The position numbers and the translations under genes were made by a program. Positions 24,213 through 34,137 of a stretch of DNA of 64,000 nt are shown piece after piece. The stretch is from contig NZ_CP098732.1 of NCBI RefSeq assembly GCF_023824315.1, positions 3,162,001 through 3,226,000 on the forward strand, given 5' to 3'. The stretch is from Acinetobacter tibetensis (GTDB lineage Bacteria > Pseudomonadota > Gammaproteobacteria > Pseudomonadales > Moraxellaceae). Under the pieces are notes generated by a model that saw nothing but the letters and a program-made list of their open reading frames with translations, ran no database searches and had not been told where the DNA came from. The number at the start of each line of letters is the position of its first letter. Within the stretch, counting starts at the first letter, position 1.

Positions 24213-24553
24213 AAAATCAGTAGTACCTATAAGGGTACCAATCTTGGCTCATCAATTTTCTGACAAATATTTCTCAAATAAACTTCGAGTAATTTCTACC
24301 ATCAATCAATGAAAATAATTTCGATCAATCAATCAGTAAAAATCCACACAAGTTGTTCTTCATAATCTCTTAATGATCTTCTTGATGACTCGTCATCATC
24401 AAGCTAGGTCGGCTATGTTACTCTAATCTAAGTTAAAGTCAACAGGTTTTGTTAATTATTTTTAAACCTCTTCAAGACTTCCAGATTCTACCGCTTGGGC
24501 TAAATCCTTGTTTCTCAACAAGTTTTAATCAACATCACCGCCGATGGATGTGC

Positions 24554-24581
24554 ATTCTACAGTATTTCACATACGTTGCAA
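24554..24581 (-). promoter_or_regulatory. rRNA operon promoter
   Basis: Minus strand: -35 TTGCAA, 16-base spacer, -10 TAGAAT, about 340 bases before the 16S gene. The AT-rich tract upstream (24582-24740) could act as an UP element. The long leader between promoter and 16S is expected. Confidence 0.7.
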
Positions 24582-24862
24582 GCATGTTTTTATAAATAAT
24601 TTGACTGATGTTTATTTTTCAAACCATAAAATTTACAAGCTGTTGTTTTTTAATATTAATTAATTTTGAATTTTTTTAATTATTTCCAATCATTGCCATA
24701 CATTTAAATTTAAGCCATTGTTTTTAATAAAAATATTAATAAACCACCTTTATTACTAGGCTTTATTTTGTTCAATTTGACTTTTATTCCATCAACTTAT
24801 GCTGTTTATGTGATCACTATTCAAATTTACGCCTCATTTTTCGTCTTTGTCTTATACCAAAA
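24582..24862. other. AT-rich region between rRNA promoter and copper receptor gene
   Basis: About 280 bases with very low GC, no open frame of note, and the likely UP element of the rRNA operon at its left end. Confidence 0.5.
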
Positions 24863-24894
24863 CAAAAAAAAGCCACCCTTTTACAAGAATGGCT
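24863..24894 (-). terminator. terminator after copper receptor gene
   Basis: Stem AGCCA / TGGCT extended by CTT / AAG across a small internal loop, followed on the minus strand by eight T. Confidence 0.6.
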
Positions 24895-24915
24895 GTGTCA
24901 CATCTAAGATGATCT

Positions 24916-26934
24916 CTAGAACTTCATACTGATGCGTGCCCAGTAGTTACGTCCTATATTGTTGAATTGTTCTGTTGCAGCATAACCAAAGCCTGAACTC
25001 CCCAATTTATTTAAATGTTCCGCATAGTTCTTATCAAAGACATTATCAATCCCCACAGAAAGATCGATCCCATTTTGTAAGTTATAGGTGCCATTTAAAG
25101 ACAATGTGCCAAAGCCTTTGCTATCCGCGACATCATATCCAATGATATTGCCTTCACGGGAACTGGTGCGATCTTGTGCTGCAACGACACGCCACAGTAA
25201 ACCGAGATTATATTTATCTTGTACATAGCGTAGGTTAAAACGTCCTTCTAATGGTGCAATTTGCGGTAAAGCGGTGTGATCCGTTGTATTTTCACCCCAT
25301 GCATACATGGCACTGATGTCCGCTTGAATGTGATCTGTCAACTGGTAAGCCACACCTGCCTCAGCACCTGCAATGGTTGCATCGACATTTCTGCTTTTGG
25401 CTTCCAATCGCCCCATTGAACCTGTCGGTGTATATGCCACTAATATATAGTCTTGAATCAAACCTGCATAAACTGAAGCCCATGATTTAAATGCACCCTG
25501 TTCATATTGATAGCCTGCATCAAACTGTGCGGTTTTTTCATTCTCTAAATCGGCAAAGGTCGTACCTGTACTTTGATGGTATTTGGTACTAAACAATTCC
25601 CAATAATCAGGTACACGTTCTACATAGCCCAAACCTGCGTAAGTTTTAACATGCTCTGCAAGTTCACTTTCAATTCGAATAAAGCCACTTGGCAAGGTTT
25701 CTTTACGCTCTGTATCGGTGGCTAAGTTATCGATCTTCGCTTGATCGACGCGTGCACCTGTCACCAGTTTATGCTGATCATTGAATGCATAGCTTAATTC
25801 ACCAAAGGCCCCATAGGATTGAAAATCCATATCAGTCACTCTAGGCTTATCCTTATAGGTATTCATCATCCCTTTACGTGCACTATGTTTATTATTTTGA
25901 ACATCCAGTCCAGAGACTAAACTGATTCGATCCCAGTCTGTTGTCATTGCAACACGTGAATTTATTGTGCGACGCGCAACATTAGAAGCCATTGGCATAG
26001 ACATTCCTCCTGCAGAAGTAAACTCACGCAGACTAAAATTATCCATGACATGATCGTTATAGCTATAGTCCACTTGGGCTTCGATTTTTTTAATCACTTC
26101 ACCCAGATTTTTCTTTTCAATATGCAGCCCCAGACTTTCACGGGCAAATTTAGAACCATCCATACTGCGTCCAGCATAGACTGCCTCACCATCGCTTTTG
26201 CCGCCTTTCAGTTCCACCCATGTATCTTCATTTGGCGTCCAACCGAATGCCAGATCAGCATTCCATTTTTCCCAGTCCGAAGGCACTGTATTGCCAGCTC
26301 CATCTTGATAACTGTCTGCAACTGAACGATTGGCATTTAAACGTGCATATTTGCTTTCATCCCCTACCGCAGCTTCAACATTCTGATCCAAGCGACCATA
26401 AGAGCCAAGCATGACACTGGCTTGTCCGCGATAGGGTTTTGCCGAAGTGAGCTGTTCAGGTTCACGCTCAAATATAACAGTCGCAGCAGAACCAGTATGC
26501 GCATACTGAACAGTTTGTGGTCCTTTTACGACTGTGATTTTATCGTAGCTTTCAGGAGAAACATAAGAAGCAGGATTATCCATACGGCTTGGGCATGCAC
26601 CTAAATTTTCCGTACCATCGGTGAGAATTTTAATACGTGAGCCAAACATACCGCGGAAAGTGACATCGCCATTCGCGCCGCCATTTTTGATTTGGTTAAA
26701 ACCGACAATGCTTTGCAAATAAGCAGCACCATCAACCGCAGGAATGGGCTGAGTGGGTTGTTTCGGATCCGCATGTACAATTAAGCCATTCGCATCATTA
26801 CCTTGCTGGGCGGTCACGACAATAGGAGTCAAAATTTGAGGAGGTTGTACTTCTGCACTATAAGCAGTAACCGAATAACACGCGACACAAATCGCAGCCG
26901 ATAAAGGCTGTAACAAGAATTTAGGCTGAGCCAT
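24916..26934 (-). CDS. oprC: TonB-dependent copper receptor, OprC-like
   Basis: Outer-membrane receptor of 672 residues with a signal peptide, plug domain and 22-strand barrel ending in an aromatic residue (WARISMKF). The plug has LTDGTENLGACPSRMDNPASY, and the barrel has NDHVMDNF. These give C114/M118 (CxxxM) and H295/M297 (HxM), the same spacing as the methionine/cysteine/histidine copper site described for Pseudomonas OprC. ITVVKGPQTVQYA is the usual receptor box. It imports copper in a TonB-dependent way. The DUF2946 gene is 67 bases upstream on the same strand and probably forms an operon with it. No binding box for a regulator was identified. Confidence 0.88.
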   Translation of the reverse strand: MAQPKFLLQPLSAAICVACYSVTAYSAEVQPPQILTPIVVTAQQGNDANGLIVHADPKQPTQPIPAVDGAAYLQSIVGFNQIKNGGANGDVTFRGMFGSRIKILTDGTENLGACPSRMDNPASYVSPESYDKITVVKGPQTVQYAHTGSAATVIFEREPEQLTSAKPYRGQASVMLGSYGRLDQNVEAAVGDESKYARLNANRSVADSYQDGAGNTVPSDWEKWNADLAFGWTPNEDTWVELKGGKSDGEAVYAGRSMDGSKFARESLGLHIEKKNLGEVIKKIEAQVDYSYNDHVMDNFSLREFTSAGGMSMPMASNVARRTINSRVAMTTDWDRISLVSGLDVQNNKHSARKGMMNTYKDKPRVTDMDFQSYGAFGELSYAFNDQHKLVTGARVDQAKIDNLATDTERKETLPSGFIRIESELAEHVKTYAGLGYVERVPDYWELFSTKYHQSTGTTFADLENEKTAQFDAGYQYEQGAFKSWASVYAGLIQDYILVAYTPTGSMGRLEAKSRNVDATIAGAEAGVAYQLTDHIQADISAMYAWGENTTDHTALPQIAPLEGRFNLRYVQDKYNLGLLWRVVAAQDRTSSREGNIIGYDVADSKGFGTLSLNGTYNLQNGIDLSVGIDNVFDKNYAEHLNKLGSSGFGYAATEQFNNIGRNYWARISMKF

Positions 26935-27001
26935 ATCAATCTCTCTAAAACATAAATAACACTGTGCCTAAGTCATAAGACCCAAGCGAAATAAAGCGGA
27001 T

Positions 27002-27433
27002 TTATGCCCAGAGTGGCGGTGCCCGTCCTTGTGGGATAAGAAATAGTTGCTGTAGAACAAACCAAACATGTGCAAAGGCTTTTTGAAAAGCGATTAAACG
27101 AACTTGAATACGATCAAGTATTGGCTTTATGTCAAGTTCAGGCGGCAAGACTAAATTGCCATATACGGTACAGTATTGGCATTGATGACTTGCATCATGG
27201 TGATCATGAATATGCTGCTGTTTTTGTTCTACTTGATGATGTAAATGTTGCGTATGCTGCATAGCAGCAGTCTGCACGGCGTTTACAGTTTGAGAAGGGA
27301 GTAAAAGTGCACGCGTAATGGTTTCACAGACCGGAGCAACTTGATATTGCTTCGGCAGCAAAGGCTGTAAGAAAACAGCAATCTGTAAAAAAACTGCGAC
27401 ACATGCCAGCAGTAAACCACCACGGAAAAGCAA
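27002..27433 (-). CDS. DUF2946-family His-rich protein
   Basis: Protein of 143 residues with an N-terminal hydrophobic segment and a histidine-rich middle (HTQHLHHQVEQKQQHIHDHH, then HQCQYC) suited to binding copper. The C-terminus ends with the DUF2946 hallmark QGRAPP. Proteins of this family usually stand beside copper receptor or copper resistance genes, as here. The start is a TTG at 27433 with AGGA at proper distance; an ATG a few bases before it is in another frame. Role in copper handling is inferred from composition and neighbour. Confidence 0.75.
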   Translation of the reverse strand: MLFRGGLLLACVAVFLQIAVFLQPLLPKQYQVAPVCETITRALLLPSQTVNAVQTAAMQHTQHLHHQVEQKQQHIHDHHDASHQCQYCTVYGNLVLPPELDIKPILDRIQVRLIAFQKAFAHVWFVLQQLFLIPQGRAPPLWA

Positions 27434-27522
27434 AAATAATCATCCTGCAATTAGTGCGGCATCAGTATAACAAAACCCAATCGGAATTGGGTTCATACTT
27501 AAAGATGATTTTGGGTGAGAAA

Positions 27523-28056
27523 TTATCCGCGTTTGACTGCAACTTTCTCTTTTTGGCGCTGACGCGTCAATTTTTCCACTTTTTCACGCGCACGCTGACG
27601 CTTGAGTGGTGATAAATAATCGACAAATAATTTGCCGTTTAAGTGATCCATTTCATGCTGAATACAAACAGCGAGAAGTTCGTCTGCTTCTATTGTAAAG
27701 GATTGACCTTCAAGGTTAATTGCCTCTATTTTTACACGTGACGCACGCTCAACTTTGTCGTATATTTGAGGCACTGATAAACAGCCTTCTTCATAAGGCT
27801 GGGTTTCTTCAGTCAATGGGGTAATTTTGGGGTTAATGAACACCATGGGCTGATCTTTATGTTCAGATAGATCCATAACAATCAACTGAATATGGCGGTC
27901 GACTTGGGTAGCGGCTAAACCAATGCCTGGCGCTTCATACATGGTTTCAAACATATCTGCAGCTAACTGACGAATTTCATCAGTAACTTCTTCGACGGGT
28001 TGTGCAATGGTACGAAGACGGGGATCGGGGAAACTTAAAATAGGTAATAAGGCCAT
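27523..28056 (-). CDS. def: peptide deformylase
   Basis: Protein of 177 residues with all three active-site motifs: GIGLAATQ (residues about 45-52), EGCLS (about 90) and HEMDH (about 135) that hold the catalytic metal. It removes the formyl group from nascent proteins. The ATG at 28056 follows GAGGAC; a GTG at 28068 overlaps that ribosome site and is not used. It is divergent from the LysM-dprA-tsaC group, an arrangement common in gammaproteobacteria. No fmt gene follows in this window. Confidence 0.95.
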   Translation of the reverse strand: MALLPILSFPDPRLRTIAQPVEEVTDEIRQLAADMFETMYEAPGIGLAATQVDRHIQLIVMDLSEHKDQPMVFINPKITPLTEETQPYEEGCLSVPQIYDKVERASRVKIEAINLEGQSFTIEADELLAVCIQHEMDHLNGKLFVDYLSPLKRQRAREKVEKLTRQRQKEKVAVKRG

Positions 28057-28169
28057 AAACGTCCTCACTTATGCCATTGATCAAAAAACCAAATGAAGGA
28101 ATGCTTCATCAAAAAAATGTGTGTAATATCGCTATTATAACGTAAATTACGTACATAATTTTAGGAATT

Positions 28170-29330
28170 ATGATAATGAAAAAGGTTTTGAAGGGCATGC
28201 CATCTTTTAGTGCCTTGGGGTTTAAACAGCAATTGTTGGCACTGACTGTCGGTTTGGCGATCAGTGTTGGTTCTATCGCAGTGGTTGAAGCTGCACCAGC
28301 TCGTAATATTAATCCACCTTCATTAAAAGCGGGTGCACCACAAGTTTATGTGGTGAAAAAGGGTGACACCCTCTGGGATATTTCGGGGAAATTTTTAGAT
28401 AAGCCTTGGCGCTGGCCTGAAATTTGGGCAAGTAACCGTCACGTGAAAAATCCACACTGGATTTTCCCTGGCGATAAACTTTTACTGTGTAGCTATCAAG
28501 GTAAGCCCCTGATTGGCAAAGATGAAGGTGATGGCTGTGATGGTATTATTCGTCGTTATGCAGGGGGAACCAAGTTACAACCCCAAGTGCGAATTGAATC
28601 CTTAAATAATGCTATTCCTGTAATTCCATTAGACAATATTAAACAATGGTTAGAACATTCAACCATTGTTGCTCCTGAGTCAGTGGACAATACACCTTAT
28701 GTACTGGGTACCGCCGATCAACGCGTATTGGCAGCCAAAGGTCAAACCATCTATGCGCGTGGCAATGGCTTAGAAGTGGGTCAGCAATATGCGGTTTATC
28801 GCGAAGGCGACCCGTACACCCTCAACAATGAAAAAGGCAAAAAGTATAATGCTGGGCTTGAGTTGAATCAGGTGGCGACGGGCATAGCTGTTGCAAGTGA
28901 AAATGACATCACAACACTGGAATTAACAGATAGCTTTAATGCCGAAGTACGTCGTGGTGACCGTGTACTGCCTGTTTATGACCCAATGTTGCCTACCCTG
29001 TTTTATCCAACCATGGCGGAAGATGTAACGGCTGGAGGGCAAATTGTTCGAGTGATGGGCTCTATTGGCACTGCTGCCCAACACAGCGTCGTGACGATAG
29101 ACCGCGGTAGTTTTGAAGGCGTACAAGTGGGCCATGTATTTAGCATCAACCAAAAAGGTGAACAGGTTCGAGACCCGAAAACCAAAGAAATGGTGCAATT
29201 GCCTGGACAGAAAATTGGTAACTTAATGGTATTTAAAACTTTTGATCACTTTAGCTATGGTTATGTGCTCGACAGTTCCTTACCAATCAAAATCGGTGCT
29301 TACATTCAACCACCTTTAATGGACGATTAA
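28170..29330 (+). CDS. LysM-domain protein, exported
   Basis: Protein of 386 residues. A signal peptide (LLALTVGLAISVGSIAVVEA) precedes a LysM domain: YVVKKGDTLWDISGKFLDKP, then WPEIWASNRHVKNPHWIFPGD at about residues 55-100. LysM binds peptidoglycan. The remaining 280 residues match the uncharacterised region found in LysM proteins encoded before dprA in many proteobacteria. Start may be the ATG at 28170 or the second at 28176. dprA follows after 12 bases, so the two genes are likely co-transcribed. Confidence 0.85.
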   Translation: MIMKKVLKGMPSFSALGFKQQLLALTVGLAISVGSIAVVEAAPARNINPPSLKAGAPQVYVVKKGDTLWDISGKFLDKPWRWPEIWASNRHVKNPHWIFPGDKLLLCSYQGKPLIGKDEGDGCDGIIRRYAGGTKLQPQVRIESLNNAIPVIPLDNIKQWLEHSTIVAPESVDNTPYVLGTADQRVLAAKGQTIYARGNGLEVGQQYAVYREGDPYTLNNEKGKKYNAGLELNQVATGIAVASENDITTLELTDSFNAEVRRGDRVLPVYDPMLPTLFYPTMAEDVTAGGQIVRVMGSIGTAAQHSVVTIDRGSFEGVQVGHVFSINQKGEQVRDPKTKEMVQLPGQKIGNLMVFKTFDHFSYGYVLDSSLPIKIGAYIQPPLMDD

Positions 29331-29342
29331 TTCGGAGTTCCT

Positions 29343-30485
29343 ATGCTGAAACCATTATCACAAGTGCAAATGGACATCATTACCTTGTGGTATTTGGTTC
29401 AGCACTCGCTCAGCAGTTTTTACAAACTAGAACAACACTTTGGTACAGCCCACAATGCGGTACAGCCTCACAATTTACAGGGTTGGTCAAAATTAGGTTT
29501 ACATAAAAATCATATTCAACGCGCGCAACAGTTTTACACAGCGCCTGAACAAAATAAGTTTCAGCACGTCATTCAGGAAATTCAGCAACATAGTGATTTT
29601 GTACTGAGTTATCACGATCCTGAATACCCACAACAACTGCTGCCTTATAGTGATAAACCCCCGATTCTGTTTGGACAAGGGCAACTTTCGCTCTTGATGC
29701 AGCCACAAATTGCGATTGTTGGCAGTCGTAAACCAAGTCCGCATGGTCGACAAATCGCCTATGATTTTTCGTACTATCTTAGTGAAAAAGGTTTTGTCAT
29801 TAGCAGCGGCTTAGCACAAGGCATTGATGAGGCTGCACATCAGGGCGCTTTATCCCATCAACGTACACTGGCAGTGATGGGCACAGGACTTGATCAAACT
29901 TATCCTTCACAGCATCAGCAACTTCGCCAGCAAATTTTGCAGCAGTCGGGTGCTATCATCAGTGAGTTTTTACCCCATACTCCACCCCTGCAACATCATT
30001 TCCCGCGCCGCAATCGAATTGTCAGTGCACTCTCTTTAGGCGTGATTGTTGCTGAAGCCAGTTTAAAAAGTGGTTCGATCATTACCGCTAAACTTGCAGC
30101 AGAACAAGGCAAATTGGTGTTTGCGATTCCTGGACATATTTATAGTGAATTCCATCAAGGTTGCCATCAACTGATTCGTGAAGGCGCAATTCTGGTGGAT
30201 CATCCTGAACAAGTCTTAGAAGACCTCGCTTTACCGACTCAATGGCAAGCGCAGCAGCAATCTCAGGGTGACTCAACCACACAACCACTCGCAAAGCCCG
30301 AGATTCCTGAGCATTTAATGTCGCTTTACAATCAACTGAACTGGACGGGCTATCCTTTGGATCATTTGGCCATCCATCTGAAGCAAGATACCGCCTCACT
30401 GACTGCCCAGTTGATGGAACTGGAGCTTTTAGGCTTATGTATGCAACAATCTGGGGTTTATTTGCGTTGTCGTCCCAGCCAATAA
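29343..30485 (+). CDS. dprA: DNA-processing protein DprA
   Basis: Protein of 380 residues with the extended Rossmann fold of DprA: AIVGSRKPSPHGRQIAYDFS, SSGLAQGIDEAAHQGAL, LAVMGTGLDQTYP and the SEFLPHTPPLQHHFPRRNRIVSALS block (FPxRNRI) near residue 220. A winged-helix tail is present at the C-terminus (LYNQLNWTGYPLDHLAIHL). DprA loads RecA on incoming single-stranded DNA in natural transformation. It sits between the LysM and tsaC genes. Confidence 0.94.
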   Translation: MLKPLSQVQMDIITLWYLVQHSLSSFYKLEQHFGTAHNAVQPHNLQGWSKLGLHKNHIQRAQQFYTAPEQNKFQHVIQEIQQHSDFVLSYHDPEYPQQLLPYSDKPPILFGQGQLSLLMQPQIAIVGSRKPSPHGRQIAYDFSYYLSEKGFVISSGLAQGIDEAAHQGALSHQRTLAVMGTGLDQTYPSQHQQLRQQILQQSGAIISEFLPHTPPLQHHFPRRNRIVSALSLGVIVAEASLKSGSIITAKLAAEQGKLVFAIPGHIYSEFHQGCHQLIREGAILVDHPEQVLEDLALPTQWQAQQQSQGDSTTQPLAKPEIPEHLMSLYNQLNWTGYPLDHLAIHLKQDTASLTAQLMELELLGLCMQQSGVYLRCRPSQ

Positions 30486-30517
30486 GGTTCAGAATAAGCC
30501 TTTGCTTAAATTAGGAC

Positions 30518-31093
30518 ATGGAAATGATTACCACCTCTGTTGCTGAAGCTGCCGATAGTTTAAAACGCGGACAGGTCTTGGCATACCCAACAGAGGCAGT
30601 GTGGGGATTAGGCTGTGATCCCTATAACGAAGCTGCATTTAATGAAATTTTAAAATTAAAACAGCGTCCAATTGAAAAAGGTGTCATCTTATTGGCTGGG
30701 CATATTTCTCAAGTCGAACACTTACTGGTAGGACTCACCCCAGAAATGCGTGACACCGTGATCGCCTCTTGGAGCCACTCTAACCCGACTGAACGTGCAA
30801 CCACTTGGTTACTACCTGCGAGTGAGGACATTCCCATTTGGATCAAAGGCAATCATCCCAAAGTCGCCATTCGCGTGACCACTCACCCTTTATGTGTGGC
30901 TCTTTGCAATGCATTTCATGGTTTTATCGTATCGACCAGTGCTAACCCTGCGGGACTTGAACCTGCACGTTCACTGCAAGAAGCCAATAAATACTTTAAC
31001 CATCATTTAACCTATCTAAACGGTGATTTAGGTTTAAGTCAGGAACCGAGTCGTATTTTAGATGCTGAAACAGGTCAAATTATTCGTGCATAA
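30518..31093 (+). CDS. tsaC: L-threonylcarbamoyladenylate synthase (TsaC/YrdC)
   Basis: Protein of 191 residues with the YrdC fold: KRGQVLAYPTEAVWGLGCDP near the N-terminus, LKLKQRPIEKGVILL, and STSANPAGLEPARS (the STSAN motif) at about residue 145. It makes threonylcarbamoyl-AMP for the t6A37 tRNA modification. The length equals E. coli TsaC (190), so it is the short form and not Sua5. Start is the ATG at 30518 or the nearby one at 30524. It is the last gene of the LysM-dprA-tsaC group. Confidence 0.93.
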   Translation: MEMITTSVAEAADSLKRGQVLAYPTEAVWGLGCDPYNEAAFNEILKLKQRPIEKGVILLAGHISQVEHLLVGLTPEMRDTVIASWSHSNPTERATTWLLPASEDIPIWIKGNHPKVAIRVTTHPLCVALCNAFHGFIVSTSANPAGLEPARSLQEANKYFNHHLTYLNGDLGLSQEPSRILDAETGQIIRA

Positions 31094-31128
31094 GCGAATA
31101 AAATAATGAATTTTATAGAAATTTGGAC

Positions 31129-31262
31129 AAAAAAAAGCTCAATCAAATAGGTTGATTGAGCATAAAAAGGATGTGTGTTAATCACATCCAGAGGGTTCAA
31201 AAATCTTGCTGAATGTTAGATTTAAAGTATTATTAAGAAATACTTAACCAATCATTCTTGAT
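31129..31262 (-). ncRNA. candidate small RNA
   Basis: On the minus strand a promoter-like pair (TTGTAT at 31292-31297, 17-base spacer, GATAAT at 31269-31274) precedes about 130 bases without an open frame. The end has two hairpins in tandem: GGATGTG / CACATCC followed by TTTTT, then GCTCAATCAA / TTGATTGAGC (31137-31161) followed by eight T. The T-run is on the minus strand, so the hairpin does not end tsaC. No minus-strand gene ends nearby (the EamA stop is 320 bases away), which favours an independent transcript. Function unknown. Confidence 0.45.
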
Positions 31263-31483
31263 GTGAATATTATCTAACATTTCAAATCAAAATACAAATC
31301 CATTATCCCAGCTTAACTTTTGATTAAATGCATGATTAAAATGTGAAATTTTCTCAAAAAGTCAAACTATCCTTCTATTTTTAAAATATTTTTAAATAAA
31401 TAATCATTTGACAGCATGCAAATTTGCACTTATAACTGGTAGTTTAGTCCAAGAAAAATAAATCAATAAAATTTACTGTTTGG

Positions 31484-32413
31484 TTATTTATTCACCATAT
31501 TGATTGACTCTGCTGCTTCAGATTGCGCCTGCCGTGATTTTATTTGTGCCATAGTAATCCCCGTAATAATAATGATCCCACCAATGGTGTGATGTATCGT
31601 CCACGCTTCATGCAACCAAAAATAAGCCAATACTGCTGTAAAAATGGGCATCAGATTCATAAAAATACTGGTTTGATTGGGCCCCAAACGCTGTACAGCA
31701 AGCATCCACACCCAAGGTGCGATCAGGGATGCAAATAAGCCTGCATATAAAACACTTGCCGTATTCTGCATATCTAAACGATCGATGCCCAACCATAGTA
31801 CAAAAGGCAAATGATAAATCAGAGAAAATCCTATTTGTACGTACAAACTGATCATGAGTGGCACTTTCAGTTGCCACTTCTTTAAAAATACCCCGTAAAA
31901 AGCATAGAAGAACACTGCAATCACCATCAGCAGATCGCCCCAATGCCCGCCTAAATGCAGCAGAGTCTGTAACTGCCCTTGTGCAATCACATAAAGTAAA
32001 CCTAGAAATGACACCAAACTTCCCATAACGGCAAAACGATTGGGTACTTCTTTTAGAATAATGATGGAAACAAAAATGGTAAAAATTGGAATAAAAGCAT
32101 TAATAATCCCCATATTGGTCGCGGTGGTATAATGCGCAGCGCTATATGCCAGACCTTGATAGAGCAACATACCAAAGGCACTGAGTATTGCAAATTGCTT
32201 CCAATGCAACGCAACTAACTGACGCTGCTGCCACACTTTGGGTAGCATCACTGGAGTCAGCACAATAAAAGCCACCAGCCAACGATAAAAACTAATGCTC
32301 ACAGGTGAAATATAATCCGCGACATAACGCGTCACTGCAATATTCAGCGACCAGATAAAAACTGCAATCAAGGGTAGCATGACCGCCAATTTTGCCCATT
32401 TTTTTTGCTGCAT
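31484..32413 (-). CDS. EamA-family (DMT) transporter
   Basis: Protein of 309 residues with ten membrane segments arranged as two EamA halves (WSLNIAVTRYVADYISPVSI near the start; the second half holds SLIAPWVWMLAVQRLGPNQT). Such proteins of the drug/metabolite transporter superfamily export amino acids or other small metabolites. The ATG at 32413 starts at the family N-terminus. It is divergent from an AraC-type regulator, a pairing that often means the regulator controls the exporter. The substrate is unknown. Confidence 0.85.
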   Translation of the reverse strand: MQQKKWAKLAVMLPLIAVFIWSLNIAVTRYVADYISPVSISFYRWLVAFIVLTPVMLPKVWQQRQLVALHWKQFAILSAFGMLLYQGLAYSAAHYTTATNMGIINAFIPIFTIFVSIIILKEVPNRFAVMGSLVSFLGLLYVIAQGQLQTLLHLGGHWGDLLMVIAVFFYAFYGVFLKKWQLKVPLMISLYVQIGFSLIYHLPFVLWLGIDRLDMQNTASVLYAGLFASLIAPWVWMLAVQRLGPNQTSIFMNLMPIFTAVLAYFWLHEAWTIHHTIGGIIIITGITMAQIKSRQAQSEAAESINMVNK

Positions 32414-32553
32414 TTGCCCACTCAGTTACAAGGTCTTAAATGACTATTGTGCTAAAAGTCTGAAATAATAAACATACGTTTTTTCAGACATTGATATGGC
32501 AGATTCATCCGTCTGGCATCCACTCCCACTTCGTATCAATATGGGCATCTTTC

Positions 32554-33312
32554 ATGAACAGCTATGCATACACTGATTTATCTCAATTGATTGAAGTACA
32601 TGAATATTTTTATGCAAGAAATGACGAAATTGCAGCACATTCTTGCATCTGGGGTGATTTTAATTTCAGTTTAAATGGTATTTTGGATTATGAAATTGAA
32701 GGAATACACCATTTATCTCCACCCAATTACGGACTTTGGATTCCCGCCCATACTGCACATGCCTGCATTGCACGTGAAATTCAGCCGACCCATTATATTT
32801 GTATTCATCTCCATCCTGAGCTTTGCAAATACTTTCCCCAAACCACCAAAGCCGTCGAAATCAGTCCTTTTCTCCGCCATTTAATTAAAGAGGTTTTACG
32901 TCAAAAGCCTGTAACAACCTCTGCGGAATACGAACATTTACTTCATGTATTACTGGATCAACTGCGTACTGCACCTGCTTATGAACACTACCTACCACAA
33001 ACACAACACCGTGTTTTAAAGCCAATCTTACAACAACTGGCCAATCCGCAATGCTTTGCCAAAAGTTTGCAACAAATCCTCCATGAATTTCAGTTTACCG
33101 AAAGGCATTTACTCCGCTTAAGCCAACAAGAACTGCAACTCAGTCTCGCAGAATGGCGCAATCGGGCAAAAATTCTGTATGCGATTGATCAACTGCATGC
33201 AGGATCGACAGTTAAAAAATTGGCTTATGATTTGGGTTATCAACATAGTTCTAGTTTTATTGAATTCTTTAAGCGCTATACAGGACAAACGCCTGCGCAA
33301 TTACGCGAATAA
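32554..33312 (+). CDS. AraC-family transcriptional regulator
   Basis: Protein of 252 residues from the ATG at 32554. An N-terminal cupin-like sensor domain (HSCIWGDFNFSLNGILDYEI, then PNYGLWIPAHTAHACI) is followed by two helix-turn-helix units, the second of which is GSTVKKLAYDLGYQHSSSFI with FFKRYTGQTPAQLRE at the end, the usual AraC signature. A longer frame starts at TTG 32491 but no start signal supports it. It lies divergently next to the EamA exporter, 140 bases apart, and likely regulates it. Confidence 0.85.
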   Translation: MNSYAYTDLSQLIEVHEYFYARNDEIAAHSCIWGDFNFSLNGILDYEIEGIHHLSPPNYGLWIPAHTAHACIAREIQPTHYICIHLHPELCKYFPQTTKAVEISPFLRHLIKEVLRQKPVTTSAEYEHLLHVLLDQLRTAPAYEHYLPQTQHRVLKPILQQLANPQCFAKSLQQILHEFQFTERHLLRLSQQELQLSLAEWRNRAKILYAIDQLHAGSTVKKLAYDLGYQHSSSFIEFFKRYTGQTPAQLRE

Positions 33313-33406
33313 ACCAGCAGCTTCAGCCTCTTTTTACTTCACTTGCAGGATTCAACTTGAAGTTGACGTGAATTCTCGTTACAACATCAACACCCGATAA
33401 AAATCA

Positions 33407-33964
33407 ATGGATCTGTGTATGAACCAGTCTGTATATGACATTCCTGTAAAAACCATTCAGGGAGAGAACATCACCTTGAACCAATATCAAGGTAAAGTCC
33501 TTTTGATTGTCAATGTGGCATCAAAATGTGGTTTAACCCCACAATATGAAGGTTTAGAAAAACTCTATCAGCAACAAAAAGATCAAGGTTTAGAAATTTT
33601 AGGCTTCCCTGCCAACAACTTCTTGGCACAAGAGCCAGGTAGTGATAGCGAAATTCAAGAATTTTGCTCAGTTAACTACCAAATTGATTTCCCTTTATTT
33701 TCAAAAATTTCTGTCGCAGGCGAAGATAAACATCCACTCTATGAAACCTTAATCAATGCCATTCCTGAACGCATTGGTGAAGGACCTTGGTGGAAAGATT
33801 TAGTCGATTATGGTCTTACCCCAAATGAACCACCAGAAGTACTCTGGAATTTTGAAAAGTTCCTCGTGAATAAACAAGGACAAGTGGTGGCACGTTTTGC
33901 ACCTGACATTACCGCAGATGATCCGCGTATTGTGGATGCCATTCAAACTGAGCTGCAAAAATAA
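33407..33964 (+). CDS. glutathione peroxidase family protein
   Basis: Protein of 185 residues (181 if the second ATG at 33419 is used). It has all family signatures: NVASKCGLTPQYEGLE with the peroxidatic cysteine at about residue 39, GFPANNFLAQEPG, and WNFEKFLVNKQG with the catalytic tryptophan. The active site is cysteine and not selenocysteine. Bacterial members often take electrons from thioredoxin, so the true donor is open. It is expected in the cytoplasm for peroxide removal. No operon partner. Confidence 0.9.
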   Translation: MDLCMNQSVYDIPVKTIQGENITLNQYQGKVLLIVNVASKCGLTPQYEGLEKLYQQQKDQGLEILGFPANNFLAQEPGSDSEIQEFCSVNYQIDFPLFSKISVAGEDKHPLYETLINAIPERIGEGPWWKDLVDYGLTPNEPPEVLWNFEKFLVNKQGQVVARFAPDITADDPRIVDAIQTELQK

Positions 33965-34137
33965 TAGACTATTCTGAACATCAAGCAGTCATTCATTGGC
34001 TGCTGATGTTTTAAAAACCTCTTCTTAATTTCTTCATTATTTTAATATTTATACAACATTAAATTCAAATTAACTCAATCACTTACTGCTTTAATAGACC
34101 GATCAGAACAAGATAGAAAGTTTAAGGTTGGTAGATC

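Noticed and set aside
31137..31161. Hairpin as terminator of tsaC on the plus strand
   Set aside because: The T-run is on the minus strand; plus-strand sequence after the stem is A-rich.
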